A stretch of DNA of 64,000 nucleotides from Tubiluchus corallicola. Taxonomy: Eukaryota; Priapulida; Priapulimorpha; Priapulimorphida; Tubiluchidae. Below are positions 23,561 through 36,100 of the stretch, one piece after another. The stretch is taken from assembly GCA_030141605.1 (NCBI GenBank), contig JAQGDQ010000003.1:453501-517500 (forward strand), given 5' to 3'. Each line of letters starts with the position of its first letter. Within the stretch, counting starts at the first letter, position 1. The position numbers were made by a program, and so were the translations under genes. Under the pieces are notes generated by a model that was not told the origin of the DNA, searched no databases, and was given only the letters and a program-made list of their open reading frames with translations.

Positions 23561-23979
23561 TGGTTCTGTTTTTATCACAAATTTATGCATATAGTACAAA
23601 TATTATTATTATCATGATGTAACACTGTATTCAATTTTCAAGTAATTGTCGTTTACTATTTTCCACTCTTTAAAAATCTGACTAGAATAAGTGATTAAGC
23701 ATACATAATACTATATCTGCTACTCAGTATATAATATAAAACCAATTTTATTTCTAAGACTGTAATGTTTTTTGTATAATAATCACCTAAAAAATTTCTG
23801 CAACTGTAAGTAAACTTGTATTTTTAATAAGGGGCAGCTAATCAAGTGACCAACAGGTCTTTTACTGCTCCTTCTCAGATGCATTGAAATTATCAAATGA
23901 TCATGTATAATTTTTAACTATGATGAATGTAATGAAGCTGTATGATTGAGAAGATAAAGTTGAACTGAATCGAATTGTT

Positions 23980-24120
23980 GTATTTCGTATTTGTCTTGTA
24001 CTTTGTTTTTTTGCACTGTTTGCCATGGCACATTGTGTTTGTGCAATAAAATTGAACTGACTGATTAAATAAGAATACTCGTGTATTTTTTAATTTATGC
24101 TGTCTCAACATTCTATTATA
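23980..24120 (+). repeat. LINE 3'-end fragment
   Basis: Shares GTATTTGT.CTTGTACTTTG and TTTGCCATGG.ACATT with 24660-24740 and ends in TTGAACTGACTGATT-type repeats, so it is a relic of the same 3'-end family. Confidence 0.55.
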
Positions 24121-24469
24121 TTAGGCTATTTTACTCATAACAGAAATCAATTATGTCTAGAAAAACTACCCTAATTAAGAGATGAGCCAAGTCTTCACTT
24201 ACGATTTAAGGAACATGTACGCCAACAATTCTTGTAGCACTAGTAGCCAATAAATCTCCCAAAATCAGCTGACATAAAATCAAATATTTAAATTAAGTTG
24301 AAGTTAATTGATTCATTAATTACAACACTATCCTTTACACGCCGCTGATTCACTTCTCGTTTTTTTCGGCAAAAGACATCATATTTAACAGCACCTGCAA
24401 CACCAGAAACCCTAGAATTCCTGTCGTTATGCGCAAAATTCGATTCGCTACGTTTTTTTCTTGATTCAC

Positions 24470-24760
24470 ATTTGTTTTGCAGTGTTGTGTGATTTCATCT
24501 CGTTTGTGATTATTTTAATTATTTAGGTTTTGTGTTTTTATTACTTCTTTGTAGTTGTAGCATAAAATATGATTTCAAAAGAGCACATAATTTCTTATTA
24601 GATTTAAGTAAGTTTTACAAACTCGCGCTTTTTGCAATGTTACGTATTTGTATTTGTTACACTTTGTATTTGTTCTTGTACTTTGATTTTTTTTGCAATT
24701 GTAATTTTTTGCCATGGTACATTTTTGTATTTGTGCAACTGAATTGAATTGAATTTGAAT
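24470..24760 (+). repeat. LINE 3' UTR copy B
   Basis: Homologous to 21990-22180 in its first half and to 23990-24060 in its second. Ends with (GAATT)n, the expected terminal microsatellite. Confidence 0.75.
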
Positions 24761-24949
24761 TGTTTCATTCACCTGAGCTACAACTTTGTTAAAGCGTGTC
24801 AGTGTGGATGTGCAGCGCATGATTGTATGTTCAAGCGTGTGCAATGAAACATATTTAATGATCAGTAATAATTTTTGAAATGAAACTGCTATGCTGACGT
24901 GACGTGGAATCCACCCAGACATGACACGATTCGTAAGTTTGTAAGCATT

Positions 24950-25345
24950 CAGCATTGAACAACTAGGATAATACCAGGTACAGCAGAAAGACGATATCCT
25001 GATAGACTAAAGCACTTAGGACTTGCAACACTCAAATACAGAAGACACAGGCAGTGTATCATCCAGACATTTAGAACCCTCAAGGGTACTGACTGGATAG
25101 ACAGTAGCAAAATATTTGAATTTCAGGTACCTCACAGGACAAGAGGATGCTCATTTAAAACCAATAGGAGATCTGTTTCAAAATGGGGAAGAAGACAAAA
25201 TTTCTTTGCAGCTCATGTTGTAAATACCTAGAACAAGCTTCCTGAATATGTAGTGAGTGCTACTTCAGTTTCTCAATTTCGAGCTCGACTCTCGGCCAAT
25301 CATCCGGAGAAATATATTGATCATAGACTTCCATAATGGCAACTA
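24950..25345 (+). mobile_element. LINE ORF2 C-terminal end, third family
   Basis: The plus strand reads RIIPGTAERRYPDRLKHLGL, ATLKYRRHRQCIIQTFRTLK, TRGCSFKTNR and GRRQNFFAAHVVNTWNKLPE, then VSATSVSQFRARL. One TAG stands in the N-T-W motif. This is the ...RR.RGD.I..FK...R...FF..RV...WN.LP..VV.A..V..FK..L tail of L2/CR1-like LINEs. Confidence 0.85.
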
Positions 25346-25924
25346 GGTGCTTGGATTTGAGGGAACCTGACACTATCCATCGTGCAAAGAAAAGCAGACT
25401 GATATTATCTTCAGGATCGTCTTGTTAGAGCAACCACCTACTAGAAAATTCAAAATAAATAAAGCATCCAGAGAAGATCGGAGGGCTAAAAAGTGGTCAT
25501 TTATGCTTAACCTCTATCTATATTTTAAGCTGTAAGCTGAAACTTATGACTGTTGTATTAGCCACTTTCAGGCATGCGTAACTGAAATTTTCTGCCTCAA
25601 TGAAAAATTTTTTAAAGCCATTATGTTGGTATATAAATATGGCAGCTGAGGTCGCCCAGAAAGCTTCTTAGCAGTCAGTCAGCTATTTAGTAATAGCGTG
25701 TGTCCACTTGCTCCAAAAATAATGAGGGAGACAAATAGAGTGTATACTGGGATTAACAGCAGTTGTTATGAAATACCGACAAAGCATATTAATTGCCGTA
25801 AAAGATGGAAGTGAACTCCCCTGAAAACTGGCTAAGACGATATACTTTTCATTACATTTGATTAGAAGTACGTCTAGTTGTAAAATACTTGAACGTGTGC
25901 ACATAGTTTCACAGTAAATGTGGT

Positions 25925-26245
25925 GTAATTTGATCCTGACACGTGCTTAAAGCCTTGTAGTGAACTTGAGGTGGTCAGACTTGTGGGACCACCTTACACC
26001 TATTTTGCCAAGTTTGGGTTGTTGGTAGTGGTCATGTGAGCGTCGCGTTTAGCATAGAGGCGTGGCTGTGGATACATATATGATTATATATATGTCATGC
26101 AGGTGCAGAAGATCAGAGAGTAGAGAGATCAGAGATAAAGAGACTACAGGAAATATTTATTGTGGAATATTTCTGTATTTTACTTGCTAGAACGCTAGAG
26201 TAGAGGCAGGAGCGGGTGGTGAGAGAGGTCGATTTGGTAAGTGAC
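25925..26245 (+). promoter_or_regulatory. Promoter-like or solo-LTR-like block
   Basis: Relatively GC-rich (GTGAGCGTCGCG, GAGGCGTGGCTGTGG), then a TATA-like TTATATATATG near 26084, an AGAGATCAGAG-rich leader and a strong donor GGTAAGTGAC near 26236. It fits either a plus-strand promoter with a non-coding first exon (DALRD3 is the next plus-strand gene and has a splice acceptor just before its ATG) or a U3-R-U5 from an LTR element. No second LTR, primer-binding site or target duplication was seen. Confidence 0.35.
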
Positions 26246-29200
26246 CTTCCTTGTATTTCCTAGTACTTCCTTACACTTGTTAACGTTATCAAATTGCTGT
26301 CAGGTGACCTAGTTCACCTCTTCTTTGGCTTCAGTTGTTTAACTTCAGTAAATCACTGTATTCTACCATGTCAAAACTAGAGCTTTTTAAGCGTTCAGGT
26401 TGTTAAAATAATGTTTTCACTGTCTGTTCTATTTGGGTAAGTTATATCAGTTCAAATCATATCACTTCTTGAAGACCCTATCAATGTAAACACTATTTCG
26501 TCATTAAGGTTATTTATCCGGGAGCTTTTATATTTTAACTCACTGGTTTAGTGTTTCGGTTTTACTGCGTTTGTGTTGCGTGGTGAGGCTACAGCAGTAC
26601 TTTATCAGGAACCCTGTTGAAATAAGATCGCACGAACAGTAGCAAGTCTAATTGTTCAATAGGTTAATACCAAAATGCGAATAGAAATGCTAATCGGAGT
26701 CAACATTAGAATATGTGGCACGATCATCACCTAAAAGATCATATTCAATCATAATTGCGCCTCAAATAACGAAATATTGGTCTACCAGAAATATATATAT
26801 ATCACGTTTAATGAAATACTAAATAATACTTAATTTAATAACCAGTAATGAATATTTAAATATATAAGCGAATGAACACGTGTTTTTCTTCATCAGTAGA
26901 ATACATCGCAGAAACACAGAGAATGTGGGCGATTATTTACATTGATAGAAACAACACACCGTACTCCCTCAATTAGTAGTATTAAGGCAGATTTAACTAT
27001 TTGCAGTTCAGCCAGCACCCAGCCTAATATTCGCAGTTGGGGGCCCACTATACGTCAAATCGTCATAACATCTCGGGGTTTGAGAGCATAGACTTACGTT
27101 GAACCTTTCGGACCGACGAGCACGCCTGTAAGTCCAGAGAGTTTTTTGGGCCGTTGCTTCATTCACTGGAAACATGTCTCGATGCAGGGCTACTGGCTAG
27201 GATCGTTGCAGCCTGATCGAGGAAGGAAGAACAGGTTTCTGCACACAACAAAGATAAACATCTTTATTTTACGTCAATTCTGGTAATAAATGAAAGCAAA
27301 TTTTGATTTACTTACACCTAATGCTCCACATTCCAATGAGGTAGACAGCAGTAAAACATTATCCCATTTTTAGTGGCACGTACTGCAATACATGCAAAAG
27401 TGTCCGAAGAAACACTCACATTGCACTTCGTTAGTGGATGAATGGTGGCTTATGACATAACCCATCAGTTATCGAAGACATCTGTCACAAAGACACCATA
27501 TCCTGTTTGGGTACAAGTTGTTGCTCTTGTTTCTTTTTCTCTCTTCCTCTACGCTGTCCTTTTGATCCTATGTATTTCAAAATGTTGTCCTTCTTGATGA
27601 ATTGTATGCCTCCAAATGATGCATTGTCAGCTGGCAACTACGTCGCAGATTAGCCATTGGAACTAGATTTCACACAAAGCAGTATGTATGTTATCGCAGT
27701 GCATTTTCTTCAAACTTCCAGGCATCTGAACTCCATGTCTTGCTTGGAATACGATAGATGGGCATCCAGAAAAAGTGGCCAATGTAATAGGGTTAATGTA
27801 AGAGGAGCACGATGGTAAGGAGAGTTGATACAGCTTCACATATGCTTCTATTTTTGTTTGTCACTGCAGGATTTTGTTTTGATCTGCATGTTTCAGTTGG
27901 TGAAGATGTGATCTCTAAGGTATGCAATGGTACCACTCAATAATATGTCAAAGATTTAAAGCGTATCGCACATGAGACACCTGTGTATTCAAGAAATCTT
28001 CCCACTTACAAGTGTTTTCTATTTTACAATCATTGCAATTGCCCACAACCATATGCAGGCACGCCTGCTGTAATAATTATAACGACTTACTATTGGTTCT
28101 GATAACGTTCTATTGTAGTGTGCTAAAGAGATAAATAAACTATTATTGAATAGAAAAAATTAAATTGTGCGCTTAGTGTGGGGCTAGTGCAACCAACGGT
28201 GTTCAGCAATAAATTTTCGGTCTTGTTTATAGTAAAAAGTTTTTATTTAATATAATTAATTTAAAAAATATATAATTATATATATATACTCGAACAAAAA
28301 ATGTAAATGTTTTGGAAGTTTCCTCGTTACTGGTAAGTATATAAAGCAAGGGAAATACTATTCTTAACTGTGTACTTAAAGCTAACTCAGACATTTAACC
28401 AAAGCTTATGAATTAGTACTACGAGATTATTTAACGTCGCAAAGAGTTATCTAAGCCTGAATGTGAAAATATTTATTATTAAATTTTGCATTACGGTGCT
28501 TACGCCCATTGTTTAGACTTAGATCATGTGACCATTGGTACGAGTTCGGGGTTGAGAATGAAATTTGATGTGGCAATTTTTTAGAAGTGTTAGCGAAAGC
28601 TGGTATTCTCTTAAAGTCTAATAAAGAACTTATTTTAGTTTAAAAATGATACATATTTAGCTTTAACTTTAATGCTAAAAGTGTAAATGTTTTTATGTTG
28701 TTTATCTCAAATGAGCATGACCTAGCACATTTATTTCTGGCATTTCATTAGCATGTTCAACTGTGTATCAATTGTAACTTTTCTAATCAATTGAATCAAA
28801 TAAAAGTGATTTAAATACAAAAAGGCTTAAAACAATTGCATAAGTTTAGGTTCACAAAGCAGTATTTGTTTGTCTGAGCTTAACATTATGGACCATTTGG
28901 TGTCTTCTCTATCATATCTAGCAAATTTGGCAAATGTGCTTTTAAAGTTACTTAGCTAATTGTTATGGTCAACAGTAATACAACATACAAAAATATTCTG
29001 AAAATAAACTCACTAGGTCCATATAAAGTTACTGTTTTCTTAAGGATGTTGGTCCATTGTTTCTTATACAACCATTGTATTCACATACACATATTATAGA
29101 AAGCCTGCCAAGTGTCTAACTAAGACACTGTTGTTTGTATTTTAACAATATATTATATGACATGTATATGTATACAAATTGTTTGACATTTAAAAATGAA

Positions 29201-29289
29201 ATTAGGTCATTACAGCTGAGATATCATAGGATGGAACATTTTTTCCTTTGAAACTATTTTTATTTATGTTATTAAATTATTATTTGCAG
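26246..29289. other. Intergenic region or 5' intron upstream of DALRD3
   Basis: Apart from the decayed segment at 27098-27790, nothing is recognised. AATAAA near 28131 on the plus strand could end a TE copy. An intron running from the donor near 26236 to the acceptor at 29289 is possible. Confidence 0.4.
27098..27790 (-). pseudogene. Decayed coding-like segment, possibly a PTB-domain gene remnant
   Basis: Minus-strand fragments in several frames, broken by stops: HFFWMPIYRIPSKTWSSDAW, ASFGGIQFIKKDNILKYIGS, PLTKCNVSVSSDTFACIAVR followed by ATKNGIMFYC. The order and spacing resemble a phosphotyrosine-binding domain of the GULP/ced-6 type (K.W...., a basic linker, then PL..IS...D...F..IA......C). 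A good acceptor (tgtgcag, 27241-27247) and donor (gtaagt, near 27092-27097) bracket a further exon-like piece at 27098-27240. The resemblance is from memory and weak. Confidence 0.28.
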
Positions 29290-29314
29290 AACTGCAGGTT
29301 ATTGTCCTTTATAA
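29290..29314 (+). other. DALRD3: 5' UTR of DALRD3 after a splice acceptor
   Basis: A pyrimidine-rich stretch ending TATTTGCAG at 29289 lies 25 bases before the ATG, suggesting a spliced non-coding leader. Confidence 0.5.
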
Positions 29315-31063
29315 ATGGCAGTATCATCGCAGAATAGTTTAAATGTGCTAGAAACTGTCATTGAGCAAGTCAAGGCAGCAGTCTGTGCATCACAAGAGAC
29401 AAATGAACAGAAAAGTGATAAAACTAAAACATTGCCTGAGAATACTAATCAGTTGCATCTTGAGTCTGGAAGCGGCGCTGATACCGATAAATCAAAACCT
29501 TTTGCCATAACTAAGCAGACGTCAAACTTATCAAATGGAGATCTTTTGGTCCACACCCAAGGTCATTTTGACAATGACTCTTTGAGCAAGTTTTTAATCG
29601 AACACGGGTCTTCTGGTTTATTAGCACCAGTTGTGAAATGCACCATTCCAAATGCAAATACACTAGCAGTAAACCTTGACAGGACTGTTTTGTTTAGAAT
29701 GTGTGTAATACAAATAAATCATGAAGGGTTTCAGTATGGGCATCAAAGGACAGGAAATGGTAACATCATTTTGATTAATACAGTATTGTCTCCTGTTGAT
29801 GATAACTTGCAAGATAGATTGTCTTTATGCAACTTGAGAGCTGTTTTGCTCAGTATGCACATTCAAAGGCTTCTAGAAGCTAATGGCTACAGAATTCAAG
29901 AGACAAATGAGTGTGTGAAAGAGAAAGCACGGACATTTTTCAGTTTTTCTTCTAAGGACATATGCCAAAATTTGAGACCACTTCCTTTAATTCAAACTGA
30001 GCTACTTACTTTTGCTATTGCATCTCCATTTAATACTTTTCAGCAAGCATTATTGGGAAAGGGCGACAGTCAGGATATAGATCTGACAGCACCAATTATT
30101 ACTGTTGATGGCAGATATTTTATAGAAAAGCAGCAGCTTTGTGTGGGTGGTAAAGAATATAGTAAATCACTTGGATTGATTAAAGTCAGAAGTGGAAATG
30201 AAACAAGTGACATTTTTCAGCAAGTTGTCTTACTAGAAAGATTAAGATGCAGTTTTGATAAAAAATTAGTGGGAGTCATTCACATTGCAAACCAAAGGGC
30301 ACAGTTCCAACAACAGCAGCTTGATATTTTATGGCGAATTCTGGGCCAAAGAGAATCTCCCCAGGTCCATGTTGTTCATGGGGATGTAGCATCTAAGCAG
30401 TATACCGAATGGCATAGTCTAGCTGTTGATCAGTTTGTTAAACTTCGTAAAGAACAAATGATTACTGCATCTGTGTCTAAGTATGGTGAATGTGTTCGTG
30501 GAGACGACTGGACAGACACCATTCAGACTTTAACTAAAGCTGTCATTAAATTTGAAGTCCTTTCCAATTCCTTTGGTGTGAATGTTTTACTAGACGTTTC
30601 TGAAAGAGGAAGCCCAGTATATAACAAAGGCGGTTGTTTTGTACTGTATAACTACGCGAGACTTTGTACTCTTTTTGCGAATTATGAAAAATCTGTTGCC
30701 TCGGGTACTTACCCACTTCTGCCGCCAGTAGAGGAGATTGATTATAGTTTACTAAAGGAAGAAGAGGAATGGAAGTTGCTGTTTAACTACGTGTTACCTT
30801 TTCCTTCATTAGTAAAGGACTGCATTGGAGAGTTTTCGCTGCAAAGTCCCCAAGCTCATGTACAAACGCACCGTGCATGTCAGTTTTTATCAAGCCTTAG
30901 TCGACTTTTCAGTGTGTATTACAGTAGGATTCATGTGCTTGGTGAACCTCGAGAACACCTTTTGCCACTCATGTTTGCAAGATTACACCTGTTGCAAGCT
31001 GTGAAACAGGTGATGTTGAACACGCTCAGGTTGTTAGATATAGAACCACCGTTACAAATGTGA
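29315..31063 (+). CDS. DALRD3: DALR anticodon-binding domain protein 3
   Basis: 582-aa protein. In vertebrates DALRD3 partners METTL2 to place 3-methylcytidine at position 32 of particular tRNA-Arg species, using an arginyl-tRNA-synthetase-like DALR fold to recognise the tRNA. Seen: residues about 400-582 form the all-helical DALR domain (TLTKAVIKFEVL, CFVLYNYARLCTLFANYE at about 440, then LLPPVEEIDYSLLKEEEEW, LLFNYVLPFP, HRACQFLSSLSRLFSVYYSR, VHVLGEPREHLLPLMFARL-like end and C-terminal DIEPPLQM). No HIGH or KMSKS motif is present, as expected for a non-catalytic protein. Residues 1-90 are Ser/Thr/Asn-rich and poorly conserved. The length is close to the human protein. The whole frame is in one exon, unlike the multi-exon human gene. 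An AATAAA follows at about 31107. Retro-origin or intron loss are both possible. Confidence 0.85.
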   Translation: MAVSSQNSLNVLETVIEQVKAAVCASQETNEQKSDKTKTLPENTNQLHLESGSGADTDKSKPFAITKQTSNLSNGDLLVHTQGHFDNDSLSKFLIEHGSSGLLAPVVKCTIPNANTLAVNLDRTVLFRMCVIQINHEGFQYGHQRTGNGNIILINTVLSPVDDNLQDRLSLCNLRAVLLSMHIQRLLEANGYRIQETNECVKEKARTFFSFSSKDICQNLRPLPLIQTELLTFAIASPFNTFQQALLGKGDSQDIDLTAPIITVDGRYFIEKQQLCVGGKEYSKSLGLIKVRSGNETSDIFQQVVLLERLRCSFDKKLVGVIHIANQRAQFQQQQLDILWRILGQRESPQVHVVHGDVASKQYTEWHSLAVDQFVKLRKEQMITASVSKYGECVRGDDWTDTIQTLTKAVIKFEVLSNSFGVNVLLDVSERGSPVYNKGGCFVLYNYARLCTLFANYEKSVASGTYPLLPPVEEIDYSLLKEEEEWKLLFNYVLPFPSLVKDCIGEFSLQSPQAHVQTHRACQFLSSLSRLFSVYYSRIHVLGEPREHLLPLMFARLHLLQAVKQVMLNTLRLLDIEPPLQM

Positions 31064-31104
31064 TTTAAATTACAAAAAAACTATATGCTTTTGGAATTTT
31101 AATC

Positions 31105-31112
31105 ACAATAAA
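31105..31112 (+). terminator. DALRD3: Poly(A) signal of DALRD3
   Basis: ACAATAAA about 45 bases after the stop codon, followed by T-rich sequence. Confidence 0.6.
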
Positions 31113-32922
31113 GCTCTGAACTTTTTTGAAAACGATATATGTTTTGCTTCAAATAATGATTTGAAGCAGTTTTCTTAATGTTGTTACTGTTTAATAAATA
31201 ATATAATTTATGCACCTAGAAAAGATACATTTATAAAGTATGTTTAAAAGTTAAAATGCTTAAATTTGAACTGTTACACACTGAACTGGAATATACTTAT
31301 TTCATTTTTTCATTTTATAAAATCATGTATAGTGTGGTATGTACTGTGAGCTGTCTGCATGAACAAATATGCTCATTTGCGGCTTAGTGTATATCAGAAA
31401 AAATGCATAGTCAAATATATTGTTGTTATACGCATTGACTGTAAGCAATATTTGTTATAATAATCGGTCTGTACCTGGAGATGTTGGGTGCATTGAGGAA
31501 TAATTAACTATTAATTCAATTTAATTGTATGGAATATTGCCTAACAGTATTGTAAAAATATCTACGTACTTCACTGTGTTTTTACGTGTGCTTAATAACT
31601 ATTGTTTTGAGTTCAAAAATGTCTTGTTGAACTATTCTGTGAAACAAACTTAACTAACACACATAAAAGAAGTACAAAGGAAAAAACGTACAATGGCTGA
31701 CCCCCTTCAATCTTCACTAGACTAAACTGAAAAGTCAATGTGGGTAGGAGCTGAGAATTAGCTTAGAAAGAACATTGTAGTATGTGAAACTTCAGGATCT
31801 TTCTCAACATATTCCTTCGACTTATTTTGAGAAAACCGAGTTGTTGGAGGTTCCTTGGACATGCAGTTTCTGCACTGCTCTTTAAAATGGATCCTATGTG
31901 TTTGCATTGAACCCCAGACTTGAGTAATAAATTCTCTCAATTTATTTCAGCACTACAGAATAAATATAGAGAATTAAATATATTTTCGAATCCTAAAGAT
32001 ATATCCGTTCAGGATTTAAAGTCTGTCATTTAAAATTCTTTCGTTGTTCCTTGAAGTAAATTACCAGATATTCATGTAACTTAATTAATTTATGTTTACA
32101 GTACTTGATACGATTACTATTGATTCTTTATAGCAAGAATGAACTGTTTTTATGCAAAATCACACAATATAACATTTAAAAAAATTTTATTATTAAGTGA
32201 TTACCTTTTAAGAACTTGCTAGTTCTTTAAATGTCATTGTTTAATGATAAATTTTTGATACAATATAATATCGTGTGAATTTGTGTGTAAAATTCTACAA
32301 TTTTTTGCCATTAGTTTTTTTATTTCAGTTTTATTGTTTGCCAGATAAAAAATTTTCACATTGTTTTTCTAGCACAATAAAGCCTAGCTTAGATAACATC
32401 AAGTCTTTCAAGAGTTATTTTATTAGACAATTTTCTGCCGTTTCTGTTTAGTAATTACTGGAGGCAACTGTTCATGCACATCTAGACATATTCGTATATG
32501 TAATGTGAGTAGTCATGTTCAGAAATTAGTGCCAAACCAAAATCATATTCAAGAGAAAAACGGACCTTTTTCTTTTGGACCAAAGCAAAACCTTTAAATG
32601 TGCACAAATACAGACTGAAACTTCCTAAATTTGTTTTATCGTTTGTGCAACTTTTAGTTTTTTCTGTTTTCAACTAAAAAAAGATAATACCAAAGCTGCA
32701 CAGTTTCTGTTAGAAGCAAATACATTCGTGTGCTATCGCCTGCACTTCGCATAATATGGTTGTACTCTGGAGTGCAGCAGTTTTGAGCTAGCTGGCTCTT
32801 TTCATTTAAAGTGCATCTAAATCTATGTACCCTTGCTTATTCGTATATTGCATAGATTACTGTTATCACCACATTATTTGATTTCAGTTTGGTGTTCACT
32901 AAGCATCCTTGTATGTTTGCAG
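31113..32922. other. Spacer between DALRD3 and KXD1
   Basis: AT-rich. A short hairpin (GCTTCAAAT / ATTTGAAGC, about 31146-31168) and CACAATAAAGCC near 32373 are the only marks. The KXD1 promoter and leader exon must lie here or further upstream but are not identifiable. Confidence 0.4.
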
Positions 32923-32955
32923 TGCATTCGGAATTTCTTTTGCTGAACTATTAAA

Positions 32956-33113
32956 ATGTCACGACCTTCTAGATCTTCAATCAGCACTCATAGTGACATT
33001 GATGATATTGGAGTGTTGGACAACCTAGCTGCTGCCGATGCATTTGCTGAGAATACCACTAGTCAAGTGAATCAGGAGGATGTGCTGTCCATGCTTGTAT
33101 TACAACGAGAAAT
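32956..33113 (+). CDS. KXD1: KXD1 coding exon 1
   Basis: ATG at 32956 (AAAATGTCA). Ends in phase 2 (AT) before gtaaga; the AT plus G of exon 2 restores Met in QREMLSRF. Confidence 0.92.
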
Positions 33114-36100
33114 GTAAGAGATTCTTTTTTAGCTATAGCTATACAGTTCAGCGGAACGAGGAAATTAAGAGTGTGGTTGGGTTGTTCTTGGTGGCCGAAG
33201 TTAAAAGCACTGTCAAACCTGATTGGCAAATGGATTGATGACTTATATAACACAATTTGGAATTCTGCAAGTGGGAATTCAGCATTCGGATCCAGGTCTT
33301 ACACAAACAAGGTGGGGCAGTGCTCACCTGACTCATTTTCAAGGCTATTTTCAAGGCCACTCAAGAGTAGAGGTATCTTAGGTTGTTCAGGTCTATATAC
33401 ATTTATATATCCTGTCTCGACAAGGTAAACAGCCAGAATCGGTTCATTTTATTCATGGTCTTTTCTCTAAGACGATACAACTGTATAAGGCACAGATAGC
33501 TGCACTTTGCATACAGATATCTAGCTTTTAATGATAAGGCCTAACTTGAGATAGATTGCTTATCATCATTATCTAAGATAAATGGTAAACAGCAGTTGTT
33601 GGCATCTAATAATGACGGACCTAGTGATAATAGAAGATGTGAGTTTACATAGAGCTTGAAGTTATAAAGCGTTACCTAGTGATACAGAAATGTCAGTATG
33701 ACTGACAAAATAATGCTATCATGAACTGATTCACGAGTTTGTTTATGAACTTTATAAACTTTAGCAACATTACAACTTTACAGCAAGTTAGACTACAGTG
33801 AATCATTTTCTCACCTGACTGGTTTCTGATATACATTGCCCAAGGTTAACCAGTTTCAACTGATTTAAGCTTTTACAGTTTTAATCTAGTAGTTGCAACA
33901 TAGTGTACAGAAAAGACATTCAATAAAAAAGTGTTTGTGCTACTAAAGGAGTTTGGTTTATGTTGCTACATATATTGACAAAAGCCTTTTTTTACAAATC
34001 CTGCTTAGCAGTTTGTTTGAAACAAGATCATAATAATGACATAATACATGTAAAATGTAAAAACATAATTTAGATTTAATTGCGCACATACTTGCGTAAA
34101 TTAGAATTTACAGTTAATGTAAATTTAGCAACTCAAGATAGTACAGTGGCAATCATGAATGGCAATATTAGTAATCTTTGCCTTGATTGGTGCTTCTAGG
34201 TTTTCAATTTTTTTATGTTACAGGTTATCCAGGTTTGAGAAAACAAATGAGATGCTAGTCAACTGTAATGCCTTGGCAGCAGCTAGAATAGATTATGCTC
34301 ATCAAGAGTTTAAGAGACACACTCAGTTATTAATTGACATGAAAAAAGATCTGGACAATGTATTCAGGAGGATACGGTAAGTATGTAGAAAACTTGTCAC
34401 ATTTGTATATGATAGATTGCGTAAACCATAATTTAAATTTGGAATGACTCAAAGAATTTATGCACCAGTACCAAAACACATGTGGAAATTCAAGGATTAC
34501 TTTTCAGTTTTTTATTAATCACTTATAATAACTTGGTGCGGTGGAGTTTGTATTTCTGCATGATTGATCGTGTAGACCATTTTCAAGCAAAAATCCGATG
34601 AGACAACAATAAAAAATGCAGTAAGGTCATGTTTTGTCAAAACAGTAAGAGTGGTTGTTAGATGTTGAATGAGGATGTGGATGTACCCCCTCTGTTCGCT
34701 AAGTGCAAATTTTCAGTGCATACTCGGGCACTGGCAGGGCCTTCTCAGTGTGATGTTTGTAATGTGACCAGAACTTGACTCACAGGTGATATCTTTCTAG
34801 TATGAGTCGCTGAATCAGCAGTGGTACTCATCAACGTTTGTATGTATATACATTGTCCCTCTGCAAAGGCAAATAGCCACAATCAGTGTGGCTCGTCTTG
34901 GAATCCAAAAAACTAATGTTGAGTCCATGTAATGACAGACACGCAGGGCTACTCATCCATGAACTGCTACAGAATGTGTGAAAACACACATATACCTCTA
35001 AAGGTGGTAAGACAAAGGAATGCCAAATTATAAGACGAAAAACATCAGCCTTGTAAAAAATAGACTATTTAAACTTTCACACCTAACAGTTAGATGCAGC
35101 CATTTTAACAGTCAGTCTTTAAACGAGAAATTTATGCAAGTTTAAATAACAAAATTCGAAAAAACAATCAGCACATTCATAGCACACACTTCACTAAGCA
35201 GAAGCATAAATTACTTTATGTTATTATTCAGATTACTAATTTGTTTTTTTTTGGCGAGCTATTGACGTTTTTTGGTGTGCATTGAGATGGCGATATAATG
35301 ACGTTTAGCAGTTGGCACGAACATTTTAGATTATTAAAAAAATTCCAGTTACGTATATTTTTCAAGCAAGTAAACATAATATTAAGAAACATAACTTTGC
35401 ATGGGTAGTTTTTTAAAGCTCCATTTTCTTCCCCTTTACAAGACTAATGTGGCCCATTTTTTGCATTTTTTATTATTCATAACTGTGCAACTTTTACAGT
35501 GTAACAACACCTGCATTTTAAAATTCATACTAAATTAAATATAAAATAATTAAAATGTGTTTCCTTACAAAGTCATCACCTTCTCTATGTACATATTGTG
35601 TGCTAAACTGTTGGACTCATTTATCCTAACCGAGTACAAAACTAATAAATGAATGTAGATTATATGCTGTTATATTGCTAATAATAATAATAATGAATAC
35701 GTGCTTGATTTTGTTTTTTTTCAGAAAGTTAAAGGCAAATTTAGGAAAACGCTATCCAGATGCATTTGCAGGTATGCTAACTTGGCGTAACTTTTACTTA
35801 ATGCTGTATTTTTTACTTCAACACATTTTTCCTATTTCATAATTTTTTATTTGCTGAAATCAAGTCATGTATTAATGTGGTCATTTTGAAGTTTTCATAT
35901 GACATCCACATATGTATTTTCATACGTACATGCATTAGTTGCATTCCATCTTTATTTTCATTTAAATGTTTAGTGCTCTCGTATAGTTTCTTACTGTATT
36001 ACAGCCTGCAGCCCACTGAAATCACCTCCTGGTGCTGCTGAATCAACAATAGAAGAAGGCGGCCATGGTGTTCCAAAAAGCCAAACGGTTGTCCTAGCCG

